Assembly (NCBI GenBank): GCA_037043455.1
Contig: JAWPHD010010953.1
Coordinates: forward strand, 1 to 64,000
Source of the DNA: Cyrtodaria siliqua
Taxonomy: Eukaryota > Mollusca > Bivalvia > Adapedonta > Hiatellidae
DNA length: 64,000 bases
Direction: 5' to 3'
Shown here piece after piece: positions 1 through 14,100 of the stretch (position 1 is the first letter of the stretch; the number at the start of each line of letters is the position of its first letter). The notes below the pieces were generated by a model that was not told where the DNA came from, made no database searches, and saw only the letters and a program-made list of their open reading frames with translations. The position numbers and the translations under genes were made by a program.

Positions 1-931
1 CTTTAGAGCTGCAGAATGGCATTTTCATCCGACATCTCTAAGGTATTGCGCTTTAGAGCTGCATAACGAGTATCTTTCATCCTTTAATGCTAAGGCATTG
101 CGCTTTAGAGCTGCAGAACAGGTATCTTTCATCATTCATCTCTAATGCCTTGCAATTTAGAGCTTCAGAATGGGAATTTCCATCATTCATCTCTAAGCCC
201 TTGCGCTTTAGAGCTGCAGAACGGGTACCTTACATCCTTCAACACTAAGCATTGTTTGTGTATCTGTGAACGTTTCAGACATGTTAGGACACAGTTAACA
301 CGGTTATTCAGAAATCCCGTCTGTGTATGTATAGTTACTTCAAGTTATCTTCATATTGCAGGAATTAGCAGAAATTTTACTTGATACCATGTTTAACTAA
401 AAATTAACTATATTTTCAAAACTAATACAGGTATAAGCATAATTTTAGCTTTATTTTACAGCTATTGGCTTGTAAAACAAACACACATATCAATGAAGAC
501 AGACTACTTTGAAAAAATGTCAAAATTAAAGCGAGAGACTGTTACTTTTCCTGGAAAATCAAAATTTTGACGGGTAACCCTTAGTTTGAGTTTATTATTT
601 TCAGCATTTTTCTCAATAATCATTTCTTAAAGATCATGTTTATGCTATATTCAGATGTAGAGATGCCTTTTCATGTATATTTGAAAGTTTCAGACATAGC
701 TGAGCACAAATGACCAGGAAAATGCAAAATCCTTATCACTACTGTAGATTTTCAAAATATTAAAGGTGCTCGGCCTGAATTTCGACCAATACCCTAGGTC
801 ACTAAAACTTGAATAATTTGAAAAGCAATAAACATGGAATCAAACTTTTAGCACTTTTCAGCGTGTAATTGATTTGTATACATGTTCAATTATTATTGAG
901 GTGATCATTAGAAAAAAAAATGACCTTAAGA

Positions 932-1236
932 AAGAGCTGCAGAATGGCTATCTTTATTCGTTATTCTTAAGGGACTGCGCTTTAGAGCTGCAGAATGGCA
1001 TTTTCATCCGACATCTCTAAGGTATTGCGCTTTAGAGCTGCATAACGAGTATCTTTCATCCTTTAATGCTAAGGCATTGCGCTTTAGAGCTGCAGAACAG
1101 GTATCTTTCATCATTCATCTCTAATGCCTTGCAATTTAGAGCTTCAGAATGGGAATTTCCATCATTCATCTCTAAGCCCTTGCGCTTTAGAGCTGCAGAA
1201 CGGGTACCTTACATCCTTCAACACTAAGCATTGTTT
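932..1236 (+). repeat. ~51-bp subrepeats inside the satellite monomer (example unit)
   Basis: About 300 bp of each monomer consists of six diverged copies of a ~51-bp motif built on TTTAGAGCTGCAGAA (PstI site CTGCAG in most), followed by a variable part and CATCTCTAAG. In this unit the copies begin near 932, 980, 1030, 1082, 1134 and 1185. The other ~680 bp of the monomer is unique sequence. The monomer is therefore a minisatellite joined to a unique segment and then amplified as a whole. The same block recurs in every unit of the array. Confidence 0.9.
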
Positions 1237-4200
1237 GTGTATCTGTGAACGTTTCAGACATGTTAGGACACAGTTAACACGGTTATTCAGAAATCCCGTC
1301 TGTGTATGTATAGTTACTTCAAGTTATCTTCATATTGCAGGAATTAGCAGAAATTTTACTTGATACCATGTTTAACTAAAAATTAACTATATTTTCAAAA
1401 CTAATACAGGTATAAGCATAATTTTAGCTTTATTTTACAGCTATTGGCTTGTAAAACAAACACACATATCAATGAAGACAGACTACTTTGAAAAAATGTC
1501 AAAATTAAAGCGAGAGACTGTTACTTTTCCTGGAAAATCAAAATTTTGACGGGTAACCCTTAGTTTGAGTTTATTATTTTCAGCATTTTTCTCAATAATC
1601 ATTTCTTAAAGATCATGTTTATGCTATATTCAGATGTAGAGATGCCTTTTCATGTATATTTGAAAGTTTCAGACATAGCTGAGCACAAATGACCAGGAAA
1701 ATGCAAAATCCTTATCACTACTGTAGATTTTCAAAATATTAAAGGTGCTCGGCCTGAATTTCGACCAATACCCTAGGTCACTAAAACTTGAATAATTTGA
1801 AAAGCAATAAACATGGAATCAAACTTTTAGCACTTTTCAGCGTGTAATTGATTTGTATACATGTTCAATTATTATTGAGGTGATCATTAGAAAAAAAAAT
1901 GACCTTAAGAAAGAGCTGCAGAATGGCTATCTTTATTCGTTATTCTTAAGGGACTGCGCTTTAGAGCTGCAGAATGGCATTTTCATCCGACATCTCTAAG
2001 GTATTGCGCTTTAGAGCTGCATAACGAGTATCTTTCATCCTTTAATGCTAAGGCATTGCGCTTTAGAGCTGCAGAACAGGTATCTTTCATCATTCATCTC
2101 TAATGCCTTGCAATTTAGAGCTTCAGAATGGGAATTTCCATCATTCATCTCTAAGCCCTTGCGCTTTAGAGCTGCAGAACGGGTACCTTACATCCTTCAA
2201 CACTAAGCATTGTTTGTGTATCTGTGAACGTTTCAGACATGTTAGGACACAGTTAACGCGGTTATTCAGAAATCCCGTCTGTGTATGTATAGTTACTTCA
2301 AGTTATCTTCATATTGCAGGAATTAGCAGAAATTTTACTTGATACCATGTTTAACTAAAAATTAACTATATTTTCAAAACTAATACAGGTATAAGCATAA
2401 TTTTAGCTTTATTTTACAGCTATTGGCTTGTAAAACAAACACACATATCAATGAAGACAGACTACTTTGAAAAAATGTCAAAATTAAAGCGAGAGACTGT
2501 TACTTTTCCTTGAAAATCAAAATTTTGACGGGTAACCCTTAGTTTGAGTTTATTATTTTCAGCATTTTTCTCAATAATCATTTCTTAAAGATCATGTTTA
2601 TGCTATATTCAGATGTAGAGATGCCTTTTCATGTATATTTGAAAGTTTCAGACATAGCTGAGCACAAATGACCAGGAAAATGCAAAATCCTTATCACTAC
2701 TGTAGATTTTCAAAATATTAAAGGTGCTCGGCCTGAATTTCGACCAATACCCTAGGTCACTAAAACTTGAATAATTTGAAAAGCAATAAACATGGAATCA
2801 AACTTTTAGCACTTTTCAGCGTGTAATTGATTTGTATACATGTTCAATTATTATTGAGGTGATCATTAGAAAAAAAAATGACCTTAAGAAAGAGCTGCAG
2901 AATGGCTATCTTTATTCGTTATTCTTAAGGGACTGCGCTTTAGAGCTGCAGAATGGCATTTTCATCCGACATCTCTAAGGTATTGCGCTTTAGAGCTGCA
3001 TAACGAGTATCTTTCATCCTTTAATGCTAAGGCATTGCGCTTTAGAGCTGCAGAACAGGTATCTTTCATCATTCATCTCTAATGCCTTGCAATTTAGAGC
3101 TTCAGAATGGGAATTTCCATCATTCATCTCTAAGCCCTTGCGCTTTAGAGCTGCAGAACGGGTACCTTACATCCTTCAACACTAAGCATTGTTTGTGTAT
3201 CTGTGAACGTTTCAGACATGTTAGGACACAGTTAACACGGTTATTCAGAAATCCCGTCTGTGTATGTATAGTTACTTCAAGTTATCTTCATATTGCAGGA
3301 ATTAGCAGAAATTGTACTTGATACCATGTTTAACTAAAAATTAACTATATTTTCAAAACTAATACAGGTATAAGCATAATTTTAGCTTTATTTTACAGCT
3401 ATTGGCTTGTAAAACAAACACACATATCAATGAAGACAGACTACTTTGAAAAAATGTCAAAATTAAAGCGAGAGACTGTTACTTTTCCTGGAAAATCAAA
3501 ATTTTGACGGGTAACCCTTAGTTTGAGTTTATTATTTTCAGCATTTTTCTCAATAATCATTTCTTAAAGATCATGTTTATGCTATATTCAGATGTAGAGA
3601 TGCCTTTTCATGTATATTTGAAAGTTTCAGACATAGCTGAGCACAAATGACCAGGAAAATGCAAAATCCTTATCACTACTGTAGATTTTCAAAATATTAA
3701 TGGTGCTCGGCCTGAATTTCGACCAATACCCTAGGTCACTAAAACTTGAATAATTTGAAAAGCAATAAACATGGAATCAAACTTTTAGCACTTTTCAGCG
3801 TGTAATTGATTTGTATACATGTTCAATTATTATTGAGGTGATCATTAGAAAAAAAAATGACCTTAAGAAAGAGCTGCAGAATGGCTATCTTTATTCGTTA
3901 TTCTTAAGGGACTGCGCTTTAGAGCTGCAGAATGGCATTTTCATCCGACATCTCTAAGGTATTGCGCTTTAGAGCCGCATAACGAGTATCTTTCATCCTT
4001 TAATGCTAAGGCATTGCGCTTTAGAGCTGCAGAACAGGTATCTTTCATCATTCATCTCTAATGCCTTGCAATTTAGAGCTTCAGAATGGGAATTTCCATC
4101 ATTCATCTCTAAGCCCTTGCGCTTTAGAGCTGCAGAACGGGTACCTTACATCCTTCAACACTAAGCATTGTTTGTGTATCTGTGAACGTTTCAGACATGT

Positions 4201-7200
4201 TAGGACACAGTTAACACGGTTATTCAGAAATCCCGTCTGTGTATGTATAGTTACTTCAAGTTATCTTCATATTGCAGGAATTAGCAGAAATTTTACTTGA
4301 TACCATGTTTAACTAAAAATTAACTATATTTTCAAAACTAATACAGGTATAAGCATAATTTTAGCTTTATTTTACAGCTATTGGCTTGTAAAACAAACAC
4401 ACATATCAATGAAGACAGACTACTTTGAAAAAATGTCAAAATTAAAGCGAGAGACTGTTACTTTTCCTGGAAAATCAAAATTTTGACTGGTAACCCTTAG
4501 TTTGAGTTTATTATTTTCAGCATTTTTCTCAATAATCATTTCTTAAAGATCATGTTTATGCTATATTCAGATGTAGAAATGCCTTTTCATGTATATTTGA
4601 AAGTTTCAGACATAGCTGAGCACAAATGACCAGGAAAATGCAAAATCCTTATCACTACTGTAGATTTTCAAAATATTAAAGGTGCTCGGCCTGAATTTCG
4701 ACCAATACCCTAGGTCACTAAAACTTGAATAATTTGAAAAGCAATAAACATGGAATCAAACTTTTAGCAATTTTCAGCGTGTAATTGATTTGTATACATG
4801 TTCAATTATTATTGAGGTGATCATTAGAAAAAAAAATGACCTTAAGAAAGATCTGCAGAATGGCTATCTTTATTCGTTATTCTTAAGGGACTGCGCTTTA
4901 GAGCTGCAGAATGGCATTTTCATCCGACATCTCTAAGGTATTGCGCTTTAGAGCTGCATAACGAGTATCTTTCATCCTTTAATGCTAAGGCATTGCGCTT
5001 TAGAGCTGCAGAACAGGTATCTTTCATCATTCATCTCTAATGCCTTGCAATTTAGAGCTTCAGAATGGGAATTTCCATCATTCATCTCTAAGCCCTTGCG
5101 CTTTAGAGCTGCAGAACGGGTACCTTACATCCTTCAACACTAAGCATTGTTTGTGTATCTGTGAACGTTTCAGACATGTTAGGACACAGTTAACACGGTT
5201 ATTCAGAAATCCCGTCTGTGTATGTATAGTTACTTCAAGTTATCTTCATATTGCAGGAATTAGCAGAAATTTTACTTGATACCATGTTTAACTAAAAATT
5301 AACTATATTTTCAAAACTAATACAGGTATAAGCATAATTTTAGCTTTATTTTACAGCTATTGGCTTGTAAAACAAACACACATATCAATGAAGACAGACT
5401 ACTTTGAAAAAATGTCAAAATTAAAGCGAGAGACTGTTACTTTTCCTTGAAAATCAAAATTTTGACGGGTAACCCTTAGTTTGAGTTTATTATTTTCAGC
5501 ATTTTTCTCAATAATCATTTCTTAAAGATCATGTTTATGCTATATTCAGATGTAGAGATGCCTTTTCATGTATATTTGAAAGTTTCAGACATAGCTGAGC
5601 ACAAATGACCAGGAAAATGCAAAATCCTTATCACTACTGTAGATTTTCAAAATATTAAAGGTGCTCGGCCTGAATTTCGACCAATACCCTAGGTCACTAA
5701 AACTTGAATAATTTGAAAAGCAATAAACATGGAATCAAACTTTTAGCACTTTTCAGCGTGTAATTGATTTGTATACATGTTCAATTATTATTGAGGTGAT
5801 CATTAGAAAAAAAAATGACCTTAAGAAAGAGCTGCAGAATGGCTATCTTTATTCGTTATTCTTAAGGGACTGCGCTTTAGAGCTGCAGAATGGCATTTTC
5901 ATCCGACATCTCTAAGGTATTGCGCTTTAGAGCTGCATAACGAGTATCTTTCATCCTTTAATGCTAAGGCATTGCGCTTTAGAGCTGCAGAACAGGTATC
6001 TTTCATCATTCATCTCTAATGCCTTGCAATTTAGAGCTTCAGAATGGGAATTTCCATCATTCATCTCTAAGCCCTTGCGCTTTAGAGCTGCAGAACGGGT
6101 ACCTTACATCCTTCAACACTAAGCATTGTTTGTGTATCTGTGAACGTTTCAGACATGTTAGGACACAGTTAACACGGTTATTCAGAAATCCCGTCTGTGT
6201 ATGTATAGTTACTTCAAGTTATCTTCATATTGCAGGAATTAGCAGAAATTTTACTTGATACCATGTTTAACTAAAAATTAACTATATTTTTAAAACTAAT
6301 ACAGGTATAAGCATAATTTTAGCTTTATTTTACAGCTATTGGCTTGTAAAACAAACACACATATCAATGAAGACAGACTACTTTGAAAAAATGTCAAAAT
6401 TAAAGCGAGAGACTGTTACTTTTCCTGGAAAATCAAAATTTTGACGGGTAACCCTTAGTTTGAGTTTATTATTTTCAGCATTTTTCTCAATAATCATTTC
6501 TTAAAGATCATGTTTATGCTATATTCAGATGTAGAGATGCCTTTTCATGTATATTTGAAAGTTTCAGACATAGCTGAGCACAAATGACCAGGAAAATGCA
6601 AAATCCTTATCTCTACTGTAGATTTTCAAAATATTAAAGGTGCTCGGCCTGAATTTCGACCAATACCCTAGGTCACTAAAACTTGAATAATTTGAAAAGC
6701 AATAAACATGGAATCAAACTTTTAGCACTTTTCAGCGTGTAATTGATTTGTATACATGTTCAATTATTATTGAGGTGATCATTAGAAAAAAAAATGACCT
6801 TAAGAAAGAGCTGCAGAATGGCTATCTTTATTCGTTATTCTTAAGGGACTGCGCTTTAGAGCTGCAGAATGGCATTTTCATCCGACATCTCTAAGGTATT
6901 GCGCTTTAGAGCTGCATAACGAGTATCTTTCATCCTTTAATGCTAAGGCATTGCGCTTTAGAGCTGCAGAACAGGTATCTTTCATCATTCATCTCTAATG
7001 CCTTGCAATTTAGAGCTTCAGAATGGGAATTTCCATCATTCATCTCTAAGCCCTTGCGCTTTAGAGCTGCAGAACGGGTACCTTACATCCTTCAACACTA
7101 AGCATTGTTTGTGTATCTGTGAACGTTTCAGACATGTTAGGACACAGTTAACACGGTTATTCAGAAATCCCGTCTGTGTATGTATAGTTACTTCAAGTTA

Positions 7201-10200
7201 TCTTCATATTGCAGGAATTAGCAGAAATTTTACTTGATACCATGTTTAACTAAAAATTAACTATATTTTCAAAACTAATACAGGTATAAGCATAATTTTA
7301 GCTTTATTTTACAGCTATTGGCTTGTAAAACAAACACACATATCAATGAAGACAGACTACTTTGAAAAAATGTCAAAATTAAAGCGAGAGACTGTTACTT
7401 TTCCTGGAAAATCAAAATTTTGACGGGTAACCCTTAGTTTGAGTTTATTATTTTCAGCATTTTTCTCAATAATCATTTCTTAAAGATCATGTTTATGCTA
7501 TATTCAGATGTAGAGATGCCTTTTCATGTATATTTGAAAGTTTCAGACATAGCTGAGCACAAATGACCAGGAAAATGCAAAATCCTTATCACTACTGTAG
7601 ATTTTCAAAATATTAAAGGTGCTCGGCCTGAATTTCGACCAATACCCTAGGTCACTAAAACTTGAATAATTTGAAAAGCAATAAACATGGAATCAAACTT
7701 TTAGCACTTTTCAGCGTGTAATTGATTTGTATACATGTTCAATTATTATTGAGGTGATCATTAGAAAAAAAATGACCTTAAGAAAGAGCTGCAGAATGGC
7801 TATCTTTATTCGTTATTCTTAAGGGACTGCGCTTTAGAGCTGCAGAATGGCATTTTCATCCGACATCTCTAAGGTATTGCGCTTTAGAGCTGCATAACGA
7901 GTATCTTTCATCCTTTAATGCTAAGGCATTGCGCTTTAGAGCTGCAGAACAGGTATCTTTCATCATTCATCTCTAATGCCTTGCAATTTAGAGCTTCAGA
8001 ATGGGAATTTCCATCATTCATCTCTAAGCCCTTGCGCTTTAGAGCTGCAGAACGGGTACCTTACATCCTTCAACACTAAGCATTGTTTGTGTATCTGTGA
8101 ACGTTTCAGACATGTTAGGACACAGTTAACACGGTTATTCAGAAATCCCGTCTGTGTATGTATAGTTACTTCAAGTTATCTTCATATTGCAGGAATTAGC
8201 AGAAATTTTACTTGATACCATGTTTAACTAAAAATTAACTATATTTTCAAAACTAATACAGGTATAAGCATAATTTTAGCTTTATTTTACAGCTATTGGC
8301 TTGTAAAACAAACACACATATCAATGAAGACAGACTACTTGAAAAAATGTCAAAATTAAAGCGAGAGACTGTTACTTTTCCTGGAAAATCAAAATTTTGA
8401 CGGGTAACCCTTAGTTTGAGTTTATTATTTTCAGCATTTTTCTCAATAATCATTTCTTAAAGATCATGTTTATGCTATATTCAGATGTAGAGATGCCTTT
8501 TCATGTATATTTGAAAGTTTCAGACATAGCTGAGCACAAATGACCAGGAAAATGCAAAATCCTTATCACTACTGTAGATTTTCAAAATATTAAAGGTGCT
8601 CGGCCTGAATTTCGACCAATACCCTAGGTCACTAAAACTTGAATAATTTGAAAAGCAATAAACATGGAATCAAACTTTTAGCACTTTTCAGCGTGTAATT
8701 GATTTGTATACATGTTCAATTATTATTGAGGTGATCATTAGAAAAAAAAATGACCTTAAGAAAGAGCTGCAGAATGGCTATCTTTATTCGTTATTCTTAA
8801 GGGACTGCGCTTTTAGAGCTGCAGAATGGCATTTTCATCCGACATCTCTAAGGTATTGCGCTTTAGAGCTGCATAACGAGTATCTTTCATCCTTTAATGC
8901 TAAGGCATTGCGCTTTAGAGCTGCAGAACAGGTATCTTTCATCATTCATCTCTAATGCCTTGCAATTTAGAGCTTCAGAATGGGAATTTCCATCATTCAT
9001 CTCTAAGCCCTTGCGCTTTAGAGCTGCAGAACGGGTACCTTACATCCTTCAACACTAAGCATTGTTTGTGTATCTATGAACGTTTCAGACATGTTAGGAC
9101 ACAGTTAACATGGTTATTCAGAAATCCCGTCTGTGTATGTATAGTTACTTCAAGTTATCTTCATATTGCAGGAATTAGCAGAAATTTTACTTGATACCAT
9201 GTTTAACTAAAAATTAACTATATTTTCAAAACTAATACAGGTATAAGCATAATTTTAGCTTTATTTTACAGCTATTGGCTTGTAAAACAAACACACATAT
9301 CAATGAAGACAGACTACTTTGAAAAAATGTCAAAATTAAAGCGAGAGACTGTTACTTTTCCTGGAAAATCAAAATTTTGACGGGTAACCCTTAGTTTGAG
9401 TTTATTATTTTCAGCATTTTTCTCAATAATCATTTCTTAAAGATCATGTTTATGCTATATTCAGATGTAGAGATGCCTTTTCATGTATATTTGAAAGTTT
9501 CAGACATAGCTGAGCACAAATGACCAGGAAAATGCAAAATCCTTATCACTACTGTAGATTTTCAAAATATTAAAGGTGCTCGGCCTGAATTTCGACCAAT
9601 ACCCTAGGTCACTAAAACTTGAATAATTTGAAAAGCAATAAACATGGAATCAAACTTTTAGCACTTTTCAGCGTGTAATTGATTTGTATACATGTTCAAT
9701 TATTATTGAGGTGATCATTAGAAAAAAAAATGACCTTAAGAAAGAGCTGCAGAATGGCTATCTTTATTCGTTATTCTTAAGGGACTGCGCTTTAGAGCTG
9801 CAGAATGGCATTTTCATCCGACATCTCTAAGGTATTGCGCTTTAGAGCTGCATAACGAGTATCTTTCATCCTTTAATGCTAAGGCATTGCGCTTTAGAGC
9901 TGCAGAACAGGTATCTTTCATCATTCATCTCTAATGCCTTGCAATTTAGAGCTTCAGAATGGGAATTTCCATCGTTCATCTCTAAGCCCTTGCGCTTTAG
10001 AGCTGCAGAACGGGTACCTTACATCCTTCAACACTAAGCATTGTTTGTGTATCTGTGAACGTTTCAGACATGTTAGGACACAGTTAACACGGTTATTCAG
10101 AAATCCCGTCTGTGTATGTATAGTTACTTCAAGTTATCTTCATATTGCAGGAATTAGCAGAAATTTTACTTGATACCATGTTTAACTAAAAATTAACTAT

Positions 10201-10716
10201 ATTTTCAAAACTAATACAGGTATAAGCATAATTTTAGCTTTATTTTACAGCTATTGCCTTGTAAAACAAACACACATATCAATGAAGACAGACTACTTTG
10301 AAAAAATGTCAAAATTAAAGCGAGAGACTGTTACTTTTCCTGGAAAATCAAAATTTTGACGGGTAACCCTTAGTTTGAGTTTATTATTTTCAGCATTTTT
10401 CTCAATAATCATTTCTTAAAGATCATGTTTATGCTATATTCAGATGTAGAGATGCCTTTTCATGTATATTTGAAAGTTTCAGACATAGCTGAGCACAAAT
10501 GACCAGGAAATGCAAAATCCTTATCACTACTGTAGATTTTCAAAATATTAAAGGTGCTCGGCCTGAATTTCGACCAATACCCTAGGTCACTAAAACTTGA
10601 ATAATTTGAAAAGCAATAAACATGGAATCAAACTTTTAGCACTTTTCAGCGTGTAATTGATTTGTATACATGTTCAATTATTATTGAGGTGATCATTAGA
10701 AAAAAAATGACCTTAA

Positions 10717-11161
10717 GGACTCACACCACTATTATCTCCCTTGAATACTCCTGCCCTACAGATGAAGGAGGTAGATAACAAAAACCAAGTTCGCTTTTCT
10801 ACATTTTACAGGATACATTGATTTATCTTTACCAGGTTCTAAATCTACAGCATTTTAGGAAGAGATCCCAGAAAAATGCATGTTGATATAAGATTTCTAG
10901 CTAATTCTGCCTCATTTTACACATCATGGGTCTAATCTCCACGGGGTTGTATTTTTGTCTAAATTTTGATAGGTGTCACGCAAACATGAAATTAAAAAAA
11001 GTTCAATCTGGTAAATATTCGTTAAAAGTTAATAGCATTCAGATATTGGATCAATGAAGAATTTAAGCATAAATACATGTTGCAAAATCTTTTTTATCTC
11101 TATGCCACGAACAAAAACATTACAATGGGACCCTATGGAAAATTAATTGTGGTGTGAGACG
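10717..11161. mobile_element. MITE-like insert in satellite, copy 1
   Basis: This 445-bp insert interrupts the monomer between CC and GAAAGAGCTG. It is flanked by TTAA on both sides (10713-10716 and 11162-11165), whereas uninterrupted monomers have a single TTAA there. Its ends are short inverted repeats (GGACTCACACCAC and GTGGTGTGAGACG, mostly complementary). It has no coding capacity. A TTAA duplication with short TIRs suggests a non-autonomous piggyBac-like element, but the ends are not canonical, so the family is an inference. Confidence 0.85.
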
Positions 11162-14100
11162 TTAAGAAAGAGCTGCAGAATGGCTATCTTTATTCGTTAT
11201 TCTTAAGGGACTGCGCTTTAGAGCTGCAGAATGGCATTTTCATCCGACATCTCTAAGGTATTGCGCTTTAGAGCTGCATAACGAGTATCTTTCATCCTTT
11301 AATGCTAAGGCATTGCGCTTTAGAGCTGCAGAACAGGTATCTTTCATCATTCATCTCTAATGCCTTGCAATTTAGAGCTTCAGAATGGGAATTTCCATCA
11401 TTCATCTCTAAGCCCTTGCGCTTTAGAGCTGCAGAACGGGTACCTTACATCCTTCAACACTAAGCATTGTTTGTGTATCTGTGAACGTTTCAGACATGTT
11501 AGGACACAGTTAACACGGTTATTCAGAAATCCCGTCTGTGTATGTATAGTTACTTCAAGTTATCTTCATATTGCAGGAATTAGCAGAAATTTTACTTGAT
11601 ACCATGTTTAACTAAAAATTAACTATATTTTCAAAACTAATACAGGTATAAGCATAATTTTAGCTTTATTTTACAGCTATTGGCTTGTAAAACAAACACA
11701 CATATCAATGAAGACAGACTACTTTGAAAAAATGTCAAAATTAAAGCGAGAGACTGTTACTTTTCCTGGAAAATCAAAATTTTGACGGGTAACCCTTAGT
11801 TTGAGTTTATTATTTTCAGCATTTTTCTCAATAATCATTTCTTAAAGATCATGTTTATGCTATATTCAGATGTAGAGATGCCTTTTCATGTATATTTGAA
11901 AGTTTCAGACATAGCTGAGCACAAATGACCAGGAAAATGCAAAATCCTTATCACTACTGTAGATTTTCAAAATATTAAAGGTGCTCGGCCTGAATTTCGA
12001 CCAATACCCTAGGTCACTAAAACTTGAATAATTTGAAAAGCAATAAACATGGAATCAAACTTTTAGCACTTTTCAGCGTGTAATTGATTTGTATACATGT
12101 TCAATTATTATTGAGGTGATCATTAGAAAAAAAAATGACCTTAAGAAAGAGCTGCAGAATGGCTATCTTTATTCGTTATTCTTAAGGGACTGCGCTTTAG
12201 AGCTGCAGAATGGCATTTTCATCCGACATCTCTAAGGTATTGCGCTTTAGAGCTGCATAACGAGTATCTTTCATCCTTTAATGCTAAGGCATTGCGCTTT
12301 AGAGCTGCAGAACAGGTATCTTTCATCATTCATCTCTAATGCCTTGCAATTTAGAGCTTCAGAATGGGAATTTCCATCATTCATCTCTAAGCCCTTGCGC
12401 TTTAGAGCTGCAGAACGGGTACCTTACATCCTTCAACACTAAGCATTGTTTGTGTATCTGTGAACGTTTCAGACATGTTAGGACACAGTTAACACGGTTA
12501 TTCAGAAATCCCGTCTGTGTATGTATAGTTACTTCAAGTTATCTTCATATTGCAGGAATTAGCAGAAATTTTACTTGATACCATGTTTAACTAAAAATTA
12601 ACTATATTTTCAAAACTAATACAGGTATAAGCATAATTTTAGCTTTATTTTACAGCTATTGGCTTGTAAAACAAACACACATATCAATGAAGACAGACTA
12701 CTTTGAAAAAATGTCAAAATTAAAGCGAGAGACTGTTACTTTTCCTGGAAAATCAAAATTTTGACGGGTAACCCTTAGTTTGAGTTTATTATTTTCAGCA
12801 TTTTTCTCAATAATCATTTCTTAAAGATCATGTTTATGCTATATTCAGATGTAGAGATGCCTTTTCATGTATATTTGAAAGTTTCAGACATAGCTGAGCA
12901 CAAATGACCAGGAAAATGCAAAATCCTTATCACTACTGTAGATTTTCAAAATATTAAAGGTGCTCGGCCTGAATTTCGACCAATACCCTAGGTCACTAAA
13001 ACTTGAATAATTTGAAAAGCAATAAACATGGAATCAAACTTTTAGCACTTTTCAGCGTGTAATTGATTTGTATACATGTTCAATTATTATTGAGGTGATC
13101 ATTAGAAAAAAAAATGACCTTAAGAAAGAGCTGCAGAATGGCTATCTTTATTCGTTATTCTTAAGGGACTGCGCTTTAGAGCTGCAGAATGGCATTTTCA
13201 TCCGACATCTCTAAGGTATTGCGCTTTAGAGCTGCATAACGAGTATCTTTCATCCTTTAATGCTAAGGCATTGCGCTTTAGAGCTGCAGAACAGGTATCT
13301 TTCATCATTCATCTCTAATGCCTTGCAATTTAGAGCTTCAGAATGGGAATTTCCATCATTCATCTCTAAGCCCTTGCGCTTTAGAGCTGCAGAACGGGTA
13401 CCTTACATCCTTCAACACTAAGCATTGTTTGTGTATCTGTGAACGTTTCAGACATGTTAGGACACAGTTAACACGGTTATTCAGAAATCCCGTCTGTGTA
13501 TGTATAGTTACTTCAAGTTATCTTCATATTGCAGGAATTAGCAGAAATTTTACTTGATACCATGTTTAACTAAAAATTAACTATATTTTCAAAACTAATA
13601 CAGGTATAAGCATAATTTTAGCTTTATTTTACAGCTATTGGCTTGTAAAACAAACACACATATCAATGAAGACAGACTACTTTGAAAAAATGTCAAAATT
13701 AAAGCGAGAGACTGTTACTTTTCCTGGAAAATCAAAATTTTGACGGGTAACCCTTAGTTTGAGTTTATTATTTTCAGCATTTTTCTCAATAATCATTTCT
13801 TAAAGATCATGTTTATGCTATATTCAGATGTAGAGATGCCTTTTCATGTATATTTGAAAGTTTCAGACATAGCTGAGCACAAATGACCAGGAAAATGCAA
13901 AATCCTTATCACTACTGTAGATTTTCAAAATATTAAAGGTGCTCGGCCTGAATTTCGACCAATACCCTAGGTCACTAAAACTTGAATAATTTGAAAAGCA
14001 ATAAACATGGAATCAAACTTTTAGCACTTTTCAGCGTGTAATTGATTTGTATACATGTTCAATTATTATTGAGGTGATCATTAGAAAAAAAATGACCTTA

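Noticed and set aside
145..384. 79-codon open frame repeated in every satellite unit (starts MPCNLELQNG)
   Set aside because: Its conservation equals that of the whole monomer, it spans the ~51-bp subrepeats, and there is no promoter, domain or splice signal. It is open by chance and copied with the satellite.
932..1236. Regular ~51-bp repeats suggesting a CRISPR-like array
   Set aside because: The repeats are contiguous and diverged, without unique spacers, in an animal genome; this is a minisatellite.
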